Source: JAWLBM01 sp041687675 (GTDB lineage: Bacteria > Pseudomonadota > Alphaproteobacteria > Rhizobiales > Pleomorphomonadaceae). From it: a stretch of 64,000 bases of DNA. Shown here one piece after another: positions 48,727-57,894 of the stretch (the first letter of the stretch is position 1; each line of letters begins with the position of its first letter). Both the position numbers and the translations under genes were made by a program. Below the pieces are notes generated by a model. It saw only the letters and a program-made list of their open reading frames with translations. It was not told the origin of the DNA and ran no database searches. The DNA lies in NCBI GenBank assembly GCA_041687675.1, contig JAWLBM010000013.1, positions 34,170-98,169 of the forward strand, given 5' to 3'.

Positions 48727-49149
48727 TCAGGCCTCGGCGGTGGCCTCGGCCTCGGCGCGCGCCTTGTCGGCGGAGCCCTTGGCGGCCGGGTCGCGGTCGA
48801 CGAACTCGATCACCGCCACCGGCGCCGCGTCGCCGTAGCGGAACCCGGCCTTGAGGACGCGGGTGTAGCCGCCCGCGCGGGCGCCATAGCGGGGGCCGAT
48901 CACCTCGAACAGCTTCTTGGCGGCGGCCTCGTTGTTCTGCAGCTCGGCGATCGCCTGGCGGCGGGCGGCGAGGTCGCCCTTCTTGGCGAGCGTCACCAGC
49001 TTCTCGACGATCGGACGCAGGTCCTTCGCCTTCGGCAGGGTGGTGACGATCTGCTCGTGGTCGATGAGCGAGGCCGCCATGTTGGCGAACATCGCCTTGC
49101 GGTGGCTCTGGGTCCGGCTGAACCGGCGGCCTGCACTTCCGTGACGCAT
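48727..49149 (-). CDS. rplQ: 50S ribosomal protein L17
   Basis: A 140-residue protein starting MRHGSAGRRFSRTQSHR. A second ATG 6 bases upstream (49155) is only 1-2 bases from AGGAGA, while the ATG at 49149 has it at 8 bases, so 49149 is the start. The C-terminal tail (ADKARAEAEATAEA) is an Ala/Glu-rich extension common in alphaproteobacteria. Last gene of the alpha operon, about 90 bases after rpoA. Confidence 0.97.
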   Translation of the reverse strand: MRHGSAGRRFSRTQSHRKAMFANMAASLIDHEQIVTTLPKAKDLRPIVEKLVTLAKKGDLAARRQAIAELQNNEAAAKKLFEVIGPRYGARAGGYTRVLKAGFRYGDAAPVAVIEFVDRDPAAKGSADKARAEAEATAEA

Positions 49150-49239
49150 GGCCATTCTCCTGACTGTCTTCTGGATGCGCGGCCTCGCGGCCGGCGCGAC
49201 TGTTGTTCCGGAGCCGGCGGAGGCCGCCGGCGGCTATGG

Positions 49240-50262
49240 TCAGTAGTTGTGGTCTTCGTAGCGCTTGGCGAGATCCTCGATGTTCTCCGGCGGCCAGTTG
49301 GGGACCTCCATGCCGAGATGGAGACCCATCTGGGCGAGAACTTCCTTGATCTCGTTCAGCGACTTGCGGCCGAAGTTCGGGGTGCGGAGCATCTCCGCCT
49401 CGCTCTTCTGGATCAGGTCGCCGATGTAGACGATGTTGTCGTTCTTCAGGCAGTTCGCCGAACGGACCGACAGCTCCAGCTCGTCCACCTTCTTGAGCAG
49501 CGCCGGATTGAAGGCGAGCTCGGGGACGTTCTCGATCTTCTGGTCCTTCTGCGGCTCTTCGAAGTTGACGAAGATCGACAGCTGGTCCTGCAGGATGCGG
49601 GCGGCATAGGCCACCGCGTCGTCCGGCTTGACCGAGCCGTTGGTCTCCACCGTCAGGGTCAGCTTGTCGTAGTCGAGCACCTGGCCTTCGCGGGTGTTCT
49701 CGACCTTGTAGCTGACCTTGCGCACCGGCGAGTACAGGCTGTCGACCGGGATGAGACCGATCGGCGCGTCCTCGGGACGGTTGCGCTCGGCCGGGACGTA
49801 GCCCTTGCCGGTGTCGACGGTGAACTCCATGCGGATCTCCGCGCCCTCGTCGAGGGTGCAGATGACCAGCTCGGGGTTCAGGATCTCGATATCGCCGACG
49901 GTCTGGATGTCGCCGGCGGTGACGACGCCCGGGCCGGACTTCCGCACGACCATGCGCTTCGGGCCCTGGCCCAGCATGCGGACCGCGATCTCCTTGATGT
50001 TGAGGACGATGTCGGTCACGTCCTCGCGCACGCCGGGGATCGACGAGAACTCGTGCAGCACGCCGTCGATCTGCACCGCGGTGACCGCCGCGCCCTGGAG
50101 CGAGGACAAAAGCACGCGCCGCAGGGCGTTGCCGAGCGTCAGGCCGAAGCCGCGCTCGAGCGGCTCGGCGACCACGGTCGCCGTCCGGCGTGGGTCGCGG
50201 CTCGCCGCGACCTCCAGCTTGTTCGGCTTGATGAGCTCCTGCCAGTTCTTCTGGATGCTCAC
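49240..50262 (-). CDS. rpoA: RNA polymerase alpha subunit
   Basis: A 340-residue subunit that assembles the polymerase core and contacts activators and UP elements. The N-terminal dimerisation domain (PNKLEVAASRDPRRTATVV; GLTLGNALRRVLLSS) and the C-terminal domain (LSVRSANCLKNDNIVYIGDL, NFGRKSLNEIKEVL) are both intact. Placed between rpsK and rplQ as usual. Confidence 0.98.
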   Translation of the reverse strand: MSIQKNWQELIKPNKLEVAASRDPRRTATVVAEPLERGFGLTLGNALRRVLLSSLQGAAVTAVQIDGVLHEFSSIPGVREDVTDIVLNIKEIAVRMLGQGPKRMVVRKSGPGVVTAGDIQTVGDIEILNPELVICTLDEGAEIRMEFTVDTGKGYVPAERNRPEDAPIGLIPVDSLYSPVRKVSYKVENTREGQVLDYDKLTLTVETNGSVKPDDAVAYAARILQDQLSIFVNFEEPQKDQKIENVPELAFNPALLKKVDELELSVRSANCLKNDNIVYIGDLIQKSEAEMLRTPNFGRKSLNEIKEVLAQMGLHLGMEVPNWPPENIEDLAKRYEDHNY

Positions 50263-50371
50263 GTTTATACCCTTTCCTGATGGGCGCCCGACCGGGGACC
50301 GTGATCCGCCGGGCGGCGCCGCGAAACGGCCGGGGCCCGCGGCTGGCGCGGGCCGGTTCCACGACGATCCG

Positions 50372-50761
50372 TCAGACGCGACGGCGCTTGCGCGGGCGGC
50401 AGCCGTTGTGCGGGATCGGGGTGACGTCGCGGATGGAGGTGACGAGGAAGCCGGCGGCCTGCAGCGCGCGCAGCGCCGACTCGCGGCCCGACCCCGGCCC
50501 GCGGACCTCGACCTCGAGGGTCTTCACGCCGTGCTCGGTCGCCTTGCGGGCGGCGTCCTCGGCGGCGAGCTGCGCGGCGTAGGGGGTCGACTTGCGCGAG
50601 CCCTTGAAGCCCATGGTGCCCGACGAGGACCAGGAGATGGTGTTGCCCTGGGCGTCGGTGATGGTGATCATCGTGTTGTTGAACGTCGAGTTCACGTGCG
50701 CGATGCCGGACGTGATGTTCTTGCGCTCGCGGCGGCGAACGCGGGTTGCTTCCTTGGCCAT
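50372..50761 (-). CDS. rpsK: 30S ribosomal protein S11
   Basis: A 129-residue platform protein of the small subunit: NITSGIAHVNSTFNNTMITI, then SGTMGFKGSRKSTPYAAQ and the basic C-terminus NGCRPRKRRRV. It is separated from rpsM by 288 bases, unusually long for this pair, with no gene in between; the gap is GC-rich and can form hairpins. Confidence 0.98.
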   Translation of the reverse strand: MAKEATRVRRRERKNITSGIAHVNSTFNNTMITITDAQGNTISWSSSGTMGFKGSRKSTPYAAQLAAEDAARKATEHGVKTLEVEVRGPGSGRESALRALQAAGFLVTSIRDVTPIPHNGCRPRKRRRV

Positions 50762-51049
50762 GTGGGTCTCAACCTTTCAGAGACGATATCGTCACCGCCG
50801 TAGTTCCAGCGGCTCCACCGGAGCGCACGCTCGATCAAGACCAGCGCACCGGAAACGAACCCGGCTCCCCCTGCCGGACCAATTCGCAGGGCCGACGACG
50901 CGGCCTGCCGGGGCGCGACGGACACCCGCCGCGGTCGGCGCCTCAACGCCGACGGGGCGCCGCGCGCGACGCTCGTCGCGGCCCGACGCCCCTGCCGATC
51001 CGGCGCCCCGGACCTCCGCGCGGGAGGCCCGGCGACGCCGAAGCGGAAA

Positions 51050-51418
51050 TCACTTCTTCTTGCCGGCGATCGCCTTCGCCGGGCCCTTGCGGGTCCGGGC
51101 GTTGGTGTGCGTGCGCTGGCCACGCACCGGCAGGCCGCGGCGATGGCGAAGGCCGCGGTAGCAGCCGAGGTCCATCAGGCGCTTGATGTTCATGGCGGTG
51201 TCGCGGCGCAGATCGCCCTCGACCATGAAGTCGCGGTCGATCACCTCGCGGATCTGCAGCACCTCGGCGTCGGTCAGGTCGTTGACCCGGCGCTCCGAGG
51301 CGATGCCCACCTTCTGGCAGATGTCGGCGGCGAACTTCGGGCCGATGCCATGGATGTACTGGAGCGCGATGACGACGCGCTTGGCTGTCGGGATGTTGAC
51401 GCCTGCAATACGGGCCAC
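51050..51418 (-). CDS. rpsM: 30S ribosomal protein S13
   Basis: A 122-residue head protein of the small subunit, starting ARIAGVNIPTAKRVVIALQ. The start is a GTG at 51418 with AGGAGA 9 bases upstream; no ATG lies near. LRHRRGLPVRGQRTHTNAR and the basic tail KAIAGKKK are typical. First gene after a strong internal promoter (51597-51625). Confidence 0.97.
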   Translation of the reverse strand: MARIAGVNIPTAKRVVIALQYIHGIGPKFAADICQKVGIASERRVNDLTDAEVLQIREVIDRDFMVEGDLRRDTAMNIKRLMDLGCYRGLRHRRGLPVRGQRTHTNARTRKGPAKAIAGKKK

Positions 51419-51769
51419 TTTTCGTTCTCTCCTGGATGTCGCGGGCGGCCGTCCGACCGTCCGCTCCCTCGTCCCTGCCTTGCGGCCGGCGAGGTCTCGT
51501 TCGCGACCGTGCGTGCGCCTCGGAGCCGGCGTCCCCCAAGGGCGGACAATAGGCTCTGTTGCCCGATCGCACAGACAAACCGTGGATAGGTGCGGCTTTC
51601 TAGCCGACCCCGTCCACAACGTCAACCGATTCCGGGCGCGGATTTCCGCTCCCGTCGCGGCACGCCGGCGGAGGTATCGCGCCCGTCCGCCGCCCCTTGC
51701 ATCAGTGCCGGGATGCGCGCCCTGCTCCCGCCCTTGACGGTGCCGGCGCCCATCTCCGGGCAGGTGCCC
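51419..51769. other. adk-rpsM intergenic region and rpsM leader
   Basis: 351 bases without a gene. It holds the promoter at 51597-51625 and the untranslated leader of about 170 nt before rpsM. In E. coli the rpsM leader binds S4 to regulate the alpha operon; here rpsD is not in the operon and I cannot identify the E. coli pseudoknot. Confidence 0.5.
51597..51625 (-). promoter_or_regulatory. Sigma-70 promoter of rpsM-rpsK-rpoA-rplQ
   Basis: On the minus strand TTGACG (51625-51620), exactly 17 bases, TAGAAA (51602-51597). It is a good housekeeping match in an otherwise GC-rich gap. Transcription would start near 51590, giving the alpha operon its own promoter besides read-through from spc. Confidence 0.6.
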
Positions 51770-52363
51770 TCACGCCTCCGCCGGCACCCCGAGCGCCTTC
51801 GAGATCTGCGCGGAGACCTCGTCGATCGGGGCCATGCCGTCGACCGTCTTCAACAGGCCGCGCTGGCGATAGAAGGGAGACAGTGCGGCCGTCAGCGCCC
51901 GGAACTCCTCGAGGCGCTTCACGAACACCTCCGGATTGTCGTCCTTGCGCACCGGCTGGCCGGCGGCCTTCGCCTCCTCGGCGCGGCGGACGATCCGGTC
52001 GACGAGCTTGGCCTCGTCCACCTCGAACTCGATCACCGCGTCGAGTCGCATGTCCTTCTCGGCGAGCAGCTTCTCCAGCGCCTCGGCCTGGGCCAGCGTG
52101 CGCGGGAAGCCGTCCAGCACGAAGCCGTTCTTCGCGTCCGGCTGCTCGATGCGCTCGGCGACGATGCCGATGACGATGTCGTCCGAGACGAGCTGGCCCG
52201 CGTCCATCACCGCCTTGGCCCTGAGGCCGATTTCCGTTCCCGCCGCCACGGCCGCCCGCAGCATGTCGCCGGTGGAGAGCTGCACGATCCCGTGCCGGTC
52301 CACCAGCCGCTGGGCCTGGGTTCCCTTCCCCGCGCCCGGCGGTCCCAGAAGAATCAGCCTCAT
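51770..52363 (-). CDS. adk: Adenylate kinase
   Basis: A 197-residue kinase catalysing AMP + ATP to 2 ADP. P-loop GPPGAGKGT (7-15), STGDMLRAAV, GFVLDGFPRT and the C-terminal arginines (VFVKRLEEFR). It has the short LID without zinc cysteines, hence the length below the 214 of E. coli. The ATG overlaps the secY stop by 4 bases. Confidence 0.97.
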   Translation of the reverse strand: MRLILLGPPGAGKGTQAQRLVDRHGIVQLSTGDMLRAAVAAGTEIGLRAKAVMDAGQLVSDDIVIGIVAERIEQPDAKNGFVLDGFPRTLAQAEALEKLLAEKDMRLDAVIEFEVDEAKLVDRIVRRAEEAKAAGQPVRKDDNPEVFVKRLEEFRALTAALSPFYRQRGLLKTVDGMAPIDEVSAQISKALGVPAEA

Positions 52364-53691
52364 CGACGCCTCCCCTTGAGCTTCGACTTCTTGATCAGCC
52401 CCTCGTACTGGTGCGCCAGGAGATGCCCCTGGACCTGTGCAACGGTATCCATGGTCACCGAGACCACGATGAGAAGCGACGTGCCCCCCAGATAGAACGG
52501 AACGCCGGTGGCCGATATGAGAAATTCGGGTAACAGGCAGACGATCACCAGGTAGACCGCGCCGATCACCGTGATCCGGGTCAGCACGAAGTCGATGTAC
52601 TGGGCGGTGCGCTCGCCCGGGCGGATGCCGGGGATGAAGCCGCCATGCTTCTTGAGGTTGTCCGCGGTGTCGGTCGGGTTGAACACGATCGCGGTGTAGA
52701 AGAAGGCGAAGAAGGCGATCATCGCGCCGTAGAGCAGCATGTAGAGCGGCTGGCCGTGGCCGAGCAGCGTCGTCGCCGTCTGCAGCCAGCCGGTGCCGTC
52801 GGTGGAGGCGAAGCCCGAGAGGGTCGCCGGCACGAGCAGGATGGACGAGGCGAAGATCGGCGGGATGACGCCGGCCGTGTTGAGCTTCAGCGGCAGGTGG
52901 CTGGAGTCGCCCTGGAACATCCGGTTGCCAACCTGGCGCTTCGGATACTGGATCAGCAGCCGGCGCTGCGCGCGCTCGATGAACACGATGGCGGTGATCA
53001 GCACCACCACGAGCACGATGATCCCGATGATCAGCGCCGTCGACAGCGCGCCCTGGCGGCCGAGTTCGAGGGTGCCGGCGATCGCCGACGGCAGGTTCGC
53101 GACGATGCCGCCGAAGATGATCAGCGACACGCCCTGGCCAATGCCGCGGGCGGTGATCTGCTCGCCCAGCCACATCAGGAACATGGTGCCGCCGACGAGG
53201 GTGATCACCGTCGACACGATGAAGAAGATGCCCGGGTCGATGACGATCCCCTCGGCCGACTGCAGGCCGACCGCGATCCCGTAGGCCTGGAAGGTGGCCA
53301 GCACCACCGTGAGGTAACGGGTGTACTGGTTGATCTTCTTGCGGCCGCTCTCGCCCTCCTTCTTCAGCTGCTCGAGCGAGGGAACCACGCTGGTCATCAG
53401 CTGGAGGATGATCGAGGCGGAGATGTAGGGCATCACGCCGAGGGCGAAGATCGCCATGCGGCCGACCGCGCCGCCGGCGAACATGTTGAACAAGCCGAGA
53501 ATGCCCTGGCTCTGCTGCTGGAACGCCTGGGCCAGCGCCTGCGGGTCGATGCCGGGGACCGGGATGTAGGTGCCCAGCCGGAAGATCACCAGCGCCCCGA
53601 GGGTGAACCAAATCCGCTTCTTCAGTTCCTCCGCCTTGGCGAAGGCTCCGAAGTTGAGGTTTGCAGCAAGCTGTTCGGCCGCAGAAGCCAT
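52360..53691 (-). CDS. secY: Protein translocase subunit SecY
   Basis: A 443-residue channel with ten membrane helices: the N-terminal GTYIPVPGID, plug region around GLFNMFAGGA, MPYISASIILQL, and the cytosolic loop GQGVSLIIFGGIVANLP; the C-terminus is basic (KKSKLKGRRR). Lies 190 bases after rplO, and is coupled to adk by ATGA. Confidence 0.98.
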   Translation of the reverse strand: MASAAEQLAANLNFGAFAKAEELKKRIWFTLGALVIFRLGTYIPVPGIDPQALAQAFQQQSQGILGLFNMFAGGAVGRMAIFALGVMPYISASIILQLMTSVVPSLEQLKKEGESGRKKINQYTRYLTVVLATFQAYGIAVGLQSAEGIVIDPGIFFIVSTVITLVGGTMFLMWLGEQITARGIGQGVSLIIFGGIVANLPSAIAGTLELGRQGALSTALIIGIIVLVVVLITAIVFIERAQRRLLIQYPKRQVGNRMFQGDSSHLPLKLNTAGVIPPIFASSILLVPATLSGFASTDGTGWLQTATTLLGHGQPLYMLLYGAMIAFFAFFYTAIVFNPTDTADNLKKHGGFIPGIRPGERTAQYIDFVLTRITVIGAVYLVIVCLLPEFLISATGVPFYLGGTSLLIVVSVTMDTVAQVQGHLLAHQYEGLIKKSKLKGRRR

Positions 53692-53881
53692 CTCGTCACT
53701 CCGTCCGCAGCGGGACCGTCGCGCCGGACCCCGGCGCCGTCGGCGGCCGGTCCGGCAGGATCATGCAAGGGGGCCCGCTCGCGGGCCTTCGGGCAGACGT
53801 AATAAGCCCTCGGGTGCGCCGACGAAAGGGCCTCGCGAAAAAGAGACCGGATCCGATCGGCGCGCCCGAGGGCGGATGTCG

Positions 53882-54358
53882 TCAAGCCTCGGCGGACGCC
53901 TTGGCGGCCAGCACCTTGAGCGAGCCGCCGGCGGCCTCGATGGCGGCGGCGGCCGGAGCGGAGGCGCCTGCGACCTCGAAGGTCGCCTTGGCCTTGATCT
54001 CGCCGCCGAGGATCCTCACGCCGTCCTTCACCCGGCGCACCACGCCGGCGGCCTTCAGGGCCTCGACGGTGACCGGAGCGGAGGCGTCCAGCTTGCCGGC
54101 GTCGATCGCCTGCTGCACGCGGGTGAGGCTCACCTCGTTGAACTCGAGGGCCAGCACGTTGGTGAAGCCGCGCTTCGGCAGGCGCCGGTAGATCGGCATC
54201 TGGCCGCCCTCGAAGCCCTTGATGGCGACGCCGGTACGGGACTTCTGGCCCTTGACGCCGCGGCCGCCGGTCTTGCCCTTGCCGGAGCCGATGCCGCGGC
54301 CGACGCGCATGCGCTTCTTGGTGGCGCCCGGGTTGTCGTGGAGCTCGTTGAGCTTCAT
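53882..54358 (-). CDS. rplO: 50S ribosomal protein L15
   Basis: A 158-residue protein, MKLNELHDNPGATKKRMRVG, then the Gly-rich RGIGSGKGKTGGRGVKGQKS. An ATG two codons upstream (54364) is nearer the GGAAGGA site than is ideal, so 54358 is preferred. About 23 bases after rpmD. Confidence 0.96.
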   Translation of the reverse strand: MKLNELHDNPGATKKRMRVGRGIGSGKGKTGGRGVKGQKSRTGVAIKGFEGGQMPIYRRLPKRGFTNVLALEFNEVSLTRVQQAIDAGKLDASAPVTVEALKAAGVVRRVKDGVRILGGEIKAKATFEVAGASAPAAAAIEAAGGSLKVLAAKASAEA

Positions 54359-54381
54359 GGTCATCAATCCTTCCGAGCGGG

Positions 54382-54585
54382 TCACGCCTCGTCCACGACG
54401 CGGACGAGGTGGCGGACCTTGGCGATCATGCCGCGGACCGCCGGAGTGTCCTCGAGCGTGGAGACGCGGTGCATCTTGTTGAGGCCGAGGCCGATCAGCG
54501 TGGCGCGCTGGTCGGCGGGGCGGCGCTGCGGGCTGCCGGTCTGGACGACCGTGACGGTCTTGCCCGCGTTGGTGGTGGCAGACAT
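54382..54585 (-). CDS. rpmD: 50S ribosomal protein L30
   Basis: A 67-residue protein with TLIGLGLNKMHRVSTLEDTP, the L30 signature; the gene lies between rpsE and rplO as in most bacteria. Confidence 0.96.
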   Translation of the reverse strand: MSATTNAGKTVTVVQTGSPQRRPADQRATLIGLGLNKMHRVSTLEDTPAVRGMIAKVRHLVRVVDEA

Positions 54586-54651
54586 GGTTCTATCCTCGTC
54601 AGCGAACGGAGGCGGGCTCGGAGCCCCTCCCCTCCAGGGTCACGCGGCGCC

Positions 54652-55221
54652 TCAGCCCTCGGCCGAGACGGCATCCGGATCGACGTCGCGGCGCCGCGAC
54701 TGCAGCGCCGACACCTTGAGGCCGCGGCGGGCGGCCACGGAGCGCGGGCTGTCCTCGTTGACGAGGGCGTCGAAGGTGGCGCGCACCATGTTGTAGGGGT
54801 TGGAGGACCCCAGCGACTTGGCGACGATGTCCTGGATGCCGAGCGTCTCGAACACCGCGCGCATCGGGCCGCCGGCGATGATGCCGGTGCCGGCCGGGGC
54901 GGCCCGGAGCACGACGCGGCCGGCGCCATGGCGGCCGTTGACGTCGTGATGGAGGGTGCGGCCCTCGCGCAGCGGAACGCGGATCAGGGCGCGCTTGGCG
55001 GCCTCGGTGGCCTTGCGGATCGCCTCGGGCACCTCGCGGGCCTTGCCGTGGCCGAAGCCGACGCGGCCCTTCTGGTCGCCGACGACGACGAGCGCGGCGA
55101 AGCCGAAGCGCCGGCCGCCCTTCACCACCTTGGCGACGCGGTTGATATGGACCAGGCGGTCCACGAATTCGCTGTCACGCTCCTCGTTGCGGTCGGAGCG
55201 GTTGCGGTCACGTTCAGCCAT
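54652..55221 (-). CDS. rpsE: 30S ribosomal protein S5
   Basis: A 189-residue protein of the mRNA entry channel. It has a charged N-terminal extension (AERDRNRSDRNEERD), then FVDRLVHINRVAKVVKGGRR, the S5 signature, and GSSNPYNMVRATFDAL. About 137 bases separate it from rplR. Confidence 0.97.
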   Translation of the reverse strand: MAERDRNRSDRNEERDSEFVDRLVHINRVAKVVKGGRRFGFAALVVVGDQKGRVGFGHGKAREVPEAIRKATEAAKRALIRVPLREGRTLHHDVNGRHGAGRVVLRAAPAGTGIIAGGPMRAVFETLGIQDIVAKSLGSSNPYNMVRATFDALVNEDSPRSVAARRGLKVSALQSRRRDVDPDAVSAEG

Positions 55222-55358
55222 GTCTTCTCTTCTTTCTCGGGCTTGAAACCGGTTCGGGCTGCGATCCCGTCGGCCACCCTCGCGGGGTCCGACGCGATCC
55301 GGCCCGAAGCAGATCAGGGCGATGCCGGCCGGGACTGGATGCCCCGGCGGCGATGTCG

Positions 55359-55718
55359 TCAGAACTCCAGGCCACCCTCGCGGGCGGCGTCGGCGAGCGC
55401 CTTGACGCGGCCGTGATACAGGAACTGGCCGCGGTCGAAAACCACCTGCTTGACGCCGGCCGCCGTGGCGCGCTCGGCGATCAGCTTGCCGACCAGGGAG
55501 GCGGCCGCCTTGTCGGCGCCCGTCTTCAACTGCTCGCGCAGGGACTTGTCGATGGTCGAGGCCGACGCCAGGGTGATCCCCTTCGCGTCGTCGATGACCT
55601 GGGCGTAGATGTGCATCGACGAGCGATGCACCGAGAGCCGCGGCCGACCGTTGGCCGCGGCCTTGACCGCCTTGCGCACCCGGGCGCGCCGACGGTCGTT
55701 GCCGATGAGCTTAGCCAT
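55359..55718 (-). CDS. rplR: 50S ribosomal protein L18
   Basis: A 119-residue 5S rRNA-binding protein: RPRLSVHRSSMHIYAQVID and FDRGQFLYHGRVKALADAAR. Confidence 0.97.
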   Translation of the reverse strand: MAKLIGNDRRRARVRKAVKAAANGRPRLSVHRSSMHIYAQVIDDAKGITLASASTIDKSLREQLKTGADKAAASLVGKLIAERATAAGVKQVVFDRGQFLYHGRVKALADAAREGGLEF

Positions 55719-55728
55719 GGCCGACCCC

Positions 55729-56265
55729 TTACTTCTTCTTGCCTTCCTTGCGGACGATTGACTCGCCCGCGTACTTCACGCCCTTGCCCTTGTAGGGCTC
55801 GGGCTCGCGAAACTTGCGGATCTCCGCGGCCACCTGGCCGACCCGCTGCTGGTCGATGCCGGAGACCATGATCTCCGTCGGCCGCGGGCAGGCGATCTGG
55901 ATGCCGTCCGGGATCGGATAGTTGATGTCGTGGCTGTAGCCGAGCGACAGGTTCAGCACCTTGCCCTGCACCGCAGCCTTGTAGCCGACGCCGCTGATCT
56001 CGAGGCGCTTCTCGAACCCGGTAGTGACCCCCTTGACGAGGTTCGCCACCTGGGTGCGCGTCATGCCCCAGGAAGCCCGGGCCGGCTTGGTCTCGTCCAG
56101 GGGCTCGATCAGGATCGAGCCGTCCTCGGTCCTGGAGGCCAGGACGAGGTCGTTCATCACGAAGGTGAGCTGGCCCTTCGGTCCCTTGACCGAAACGGTT
56201 CGCCCGTCGATGTCGGCCGTCACCCCGCTGGGGATAGGAACGGCCTTCTTGCCAATGCGCGACAT
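55729..56265 (-). CDS. rplF: 50S ribosomal protein L6
   Basis: A 178-residue protein, MSRIGKKAVPIPSGV, with the C-terminal signature around PEPYKGKGVKYAGE. Ten bases before rplR. Confidence 0.97.
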   Translation of the reverse strand: MSRIGKKAVPIPSGVTADIDGRTVSVKGPKGQLTFVMNDLVLASRTEDGSILIEPLDETKPARASWGMTRTQVANLVKGVTTGFEKRLEISGVGYKAAVQGKVLNLSLGYSHDINYPIPDGIQIACPRPTEIMVSGIDQQRVGQVAAEIRKFREPEPYKGKGVKYAGESIVRKEGKKK

Positions 56266-56291
56266 GAGCTTCTACCCGTTTGGCTGTTGGA

Positions 56292-56687
56292 TCAGAAGAC
56301 CCTGCAGAGGATCTCGCCGCCGACGTTCTGCTCGCGGGCCTCATGGTCGGCCATGACGCCCCGCGGGGTCGACAGGATCGACACGCCGAGGCCGTTGGCC
56401 ACGCGCGGCAGGTTCTTCACCGACGCGTAGACACGGCGGCCCGGCTTGGACACGCGCTCGATGGTGCGGATGACGGGCTCGCCGTCGAAGTACTTGAGCT
56501 CGATCTCGAACTCGGATCTTCCATCCTGCTCCGTCGACGCATAGCCGCGGATGTAGCCCTCCGCCGCCAGCACGTCGAGGACGTTCTGGCGCAGCTTGGA
56601 GGCGGGGGTCACCACCTTGGACATCTTCCGCAACTGCGCGTTGCGGATACGGGTGAGCATGTCACCCAACGGATCGGTCATCGCCAT
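56292..56687 (-). CDS. rpsH: 30S ribosomal protein S8
   Basis: A 131-residue 16S central-domain protein: MAMTDPLGDMLTRIRNAQ and ILSTPRGVMADHEAREQNVG. AGGAG lies 8-9 bases from the first ATG, which decides the start over the ATG two codons later. Confidence 0.97.
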   Translation of the reverse strand: MAMTDPLGDMLTRIRNAQLRKMSKVVTPASKLRQNVLDVLAAEGYIRGYASTEQDGRSEFEIELKYFDGEPVIRTIERVSKPGRRVYASVKNLPRVANGLGVSILSTPRGVMADHEAREQNVGGEILCRVF

Positions 56688-56700
56688 GGGACCAATCTCC

Positions 56701-57006
56701 TCACCAGCTCGACTTCACGAGGCCCGGGATCAGACCGGCCGATCCCAGCTCGCGCAGGGCGACGCGGCTCATCTTGAGCTTGCGGTAGTAGGCGCGCGGA
56801 CGGCCCGTCACTTCGCACCGGTTGCGCACGCGCACGGGCGAGGAGTTCCTCGGCAGTTCCGCAAGCTTCAGGCGCGCGGCGAACTGCTCCTCGATGGGCA
56901 GGTTCGGATCGTTCGCGGTCGCCTTCAGCGCGGTGCGCTTGGCGGCGAACTTCTTCACCAGCCTCTCGCGACGCTTGTTCTTCTCGATGGCGCTCTTCTT
57001 AGCCAT
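56701..57006 (-). CDS. rpsN: 30S ribosomal protein S14
   Basis: A 101-residue protein of the longer, zinc-free S14 type: AKKSAIEKNKRRERLV, then RNRCEVTGRPRAYYRKLKMS. Only one cysteine is present. Confidence 0.97.
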   Translation of the reverse strand: MAKKSAIEKNKRRERLVKKFAAKRTALKATANDPNLPIEEQFAARLKLAELPRNSSPVRVRNRCEVTGRPRAYYRKLKMSRVALRELGSAGLIPGLVKSSW

Positions 57007-57024
57007 GTGGTCGAACCCTTTTCG

Positions 57025-57582
57025 TCACTGCCGGAACGGGAAATTGAAGGCCCGGAGAAGCGCGCGCGCCTCGTCGTCGGTCTTCGCCGTCGTGCAGACG
57101 ATGATATCCATTCCCCAAACCTGATCGACCTTGTCGTAGTTGATCTCGGGGAAGACGATGTGCTCCTTGACGCCCATGGCGAAGTTGCCGCGGCCGTCGA
57201 AGGACTTCGGGTTCAGACCGCGGAAGTCGCGCACGCGCGGCAGCGCGATGGTGACCAGGCGATCCAAAAACTCGTACATGCGGGTGCGGCGCAGCGTCAC
57301 CTTGGTGCCGACGTTCATGCCCTCGCGGAGCTTGAACGTGGCGATCGAGGTGCGCGCCTTGGTCACCACCGGCTTCTGGCCGGCGATGAGCGCCAGGTCG
57401 TTGACAGCCGAGTTGATCTTCTTGCTGTCCGCGACGGCCTCGCCGACGCCCATGTTGATGACGACCTTCTCGATCGCCGGCACCTCGAACGAATTGCTGT
57501 AGCCGAACTCCTTGACGAGGCTCGGACGGATCACTTCGTCGTAGGTGCGCTTGAGACGGGGGACGTAGTTCGCCTCAGCCAT
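57025..57582 (-). CDS. rplE: 50S ribosomal protein L5
   Basis: A 185-residue 5S rRNA-binding protein: EKVVINMGVGEA, LREGMNVGTKVTLR and RDFRGLNPKSFDGRGN. Its start overlaps the rplX stop by 8 bases. Confidence 0.97.
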   Translation of the reverse strand: MAEANYVPRLKRTYDEVIRPSLVKEFGYSNSFEVPAIEKVVINMGVGEAVADSKKINSAVNDLALIAGQKPVVTKARTSIATFKLREGMNVGTKVTLRRTRMYEFLDRLVTIALPRVRDFRGLNPKSFDGRGNFAMGVKEHIVFPEINYDKVDQVWGMDIIVCTTAKTDDEARALLRAFNFPFRQ

Positions 57583-57892
57583 CGATCAGATCTCCGGAAC
57601 GCTTCGCGACGCGGACCTTGCGGCCGTCGTCGAGAATCTTGAAGCCCACGCGGGTCGGCTTGCCGTCCTTGGGATCGGCGAGCGCCAGGTTGGACAGGTG
57701 GATCGCCGCTTCCTTGGCGATGATCCCGCCCTCGGACTGCGCCGACTGGCGGGTGTGGCGGCGGACGATGTTCACGCCGCGCACGACGGCGCGCGTGTCG
57801 GACGGGCGAACCTCGATGACCTCGCCGGTCTTGCCCTTGTCCTTGCCCGCGAGGACGACGACCTTGTCGCCCTTCTTGATCTTGGCGGCCAT
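57575..57892 (-). CDS. rplX: 50S ribosomal protein L24
   Basis: A 105-residue assembly-initiator protein with a KOW motif (KIKKGDKVVVLAGKDKGKTG) at the N-terminus. Starts 2 bases after the rplN stop. Confidence 0.97.
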   Translation of the reverse strand: MAAKIKKGDKVVVLAGKDKGKTGEVIEVRPSDTRAVVRGVNIVRRHTRQSAQSEGGIIAKEAAIHLSNLALADPKDGKPTRVGFKILDDGRKVRVAKRSGDLIDG

Positions 57893-57894
57893 GG

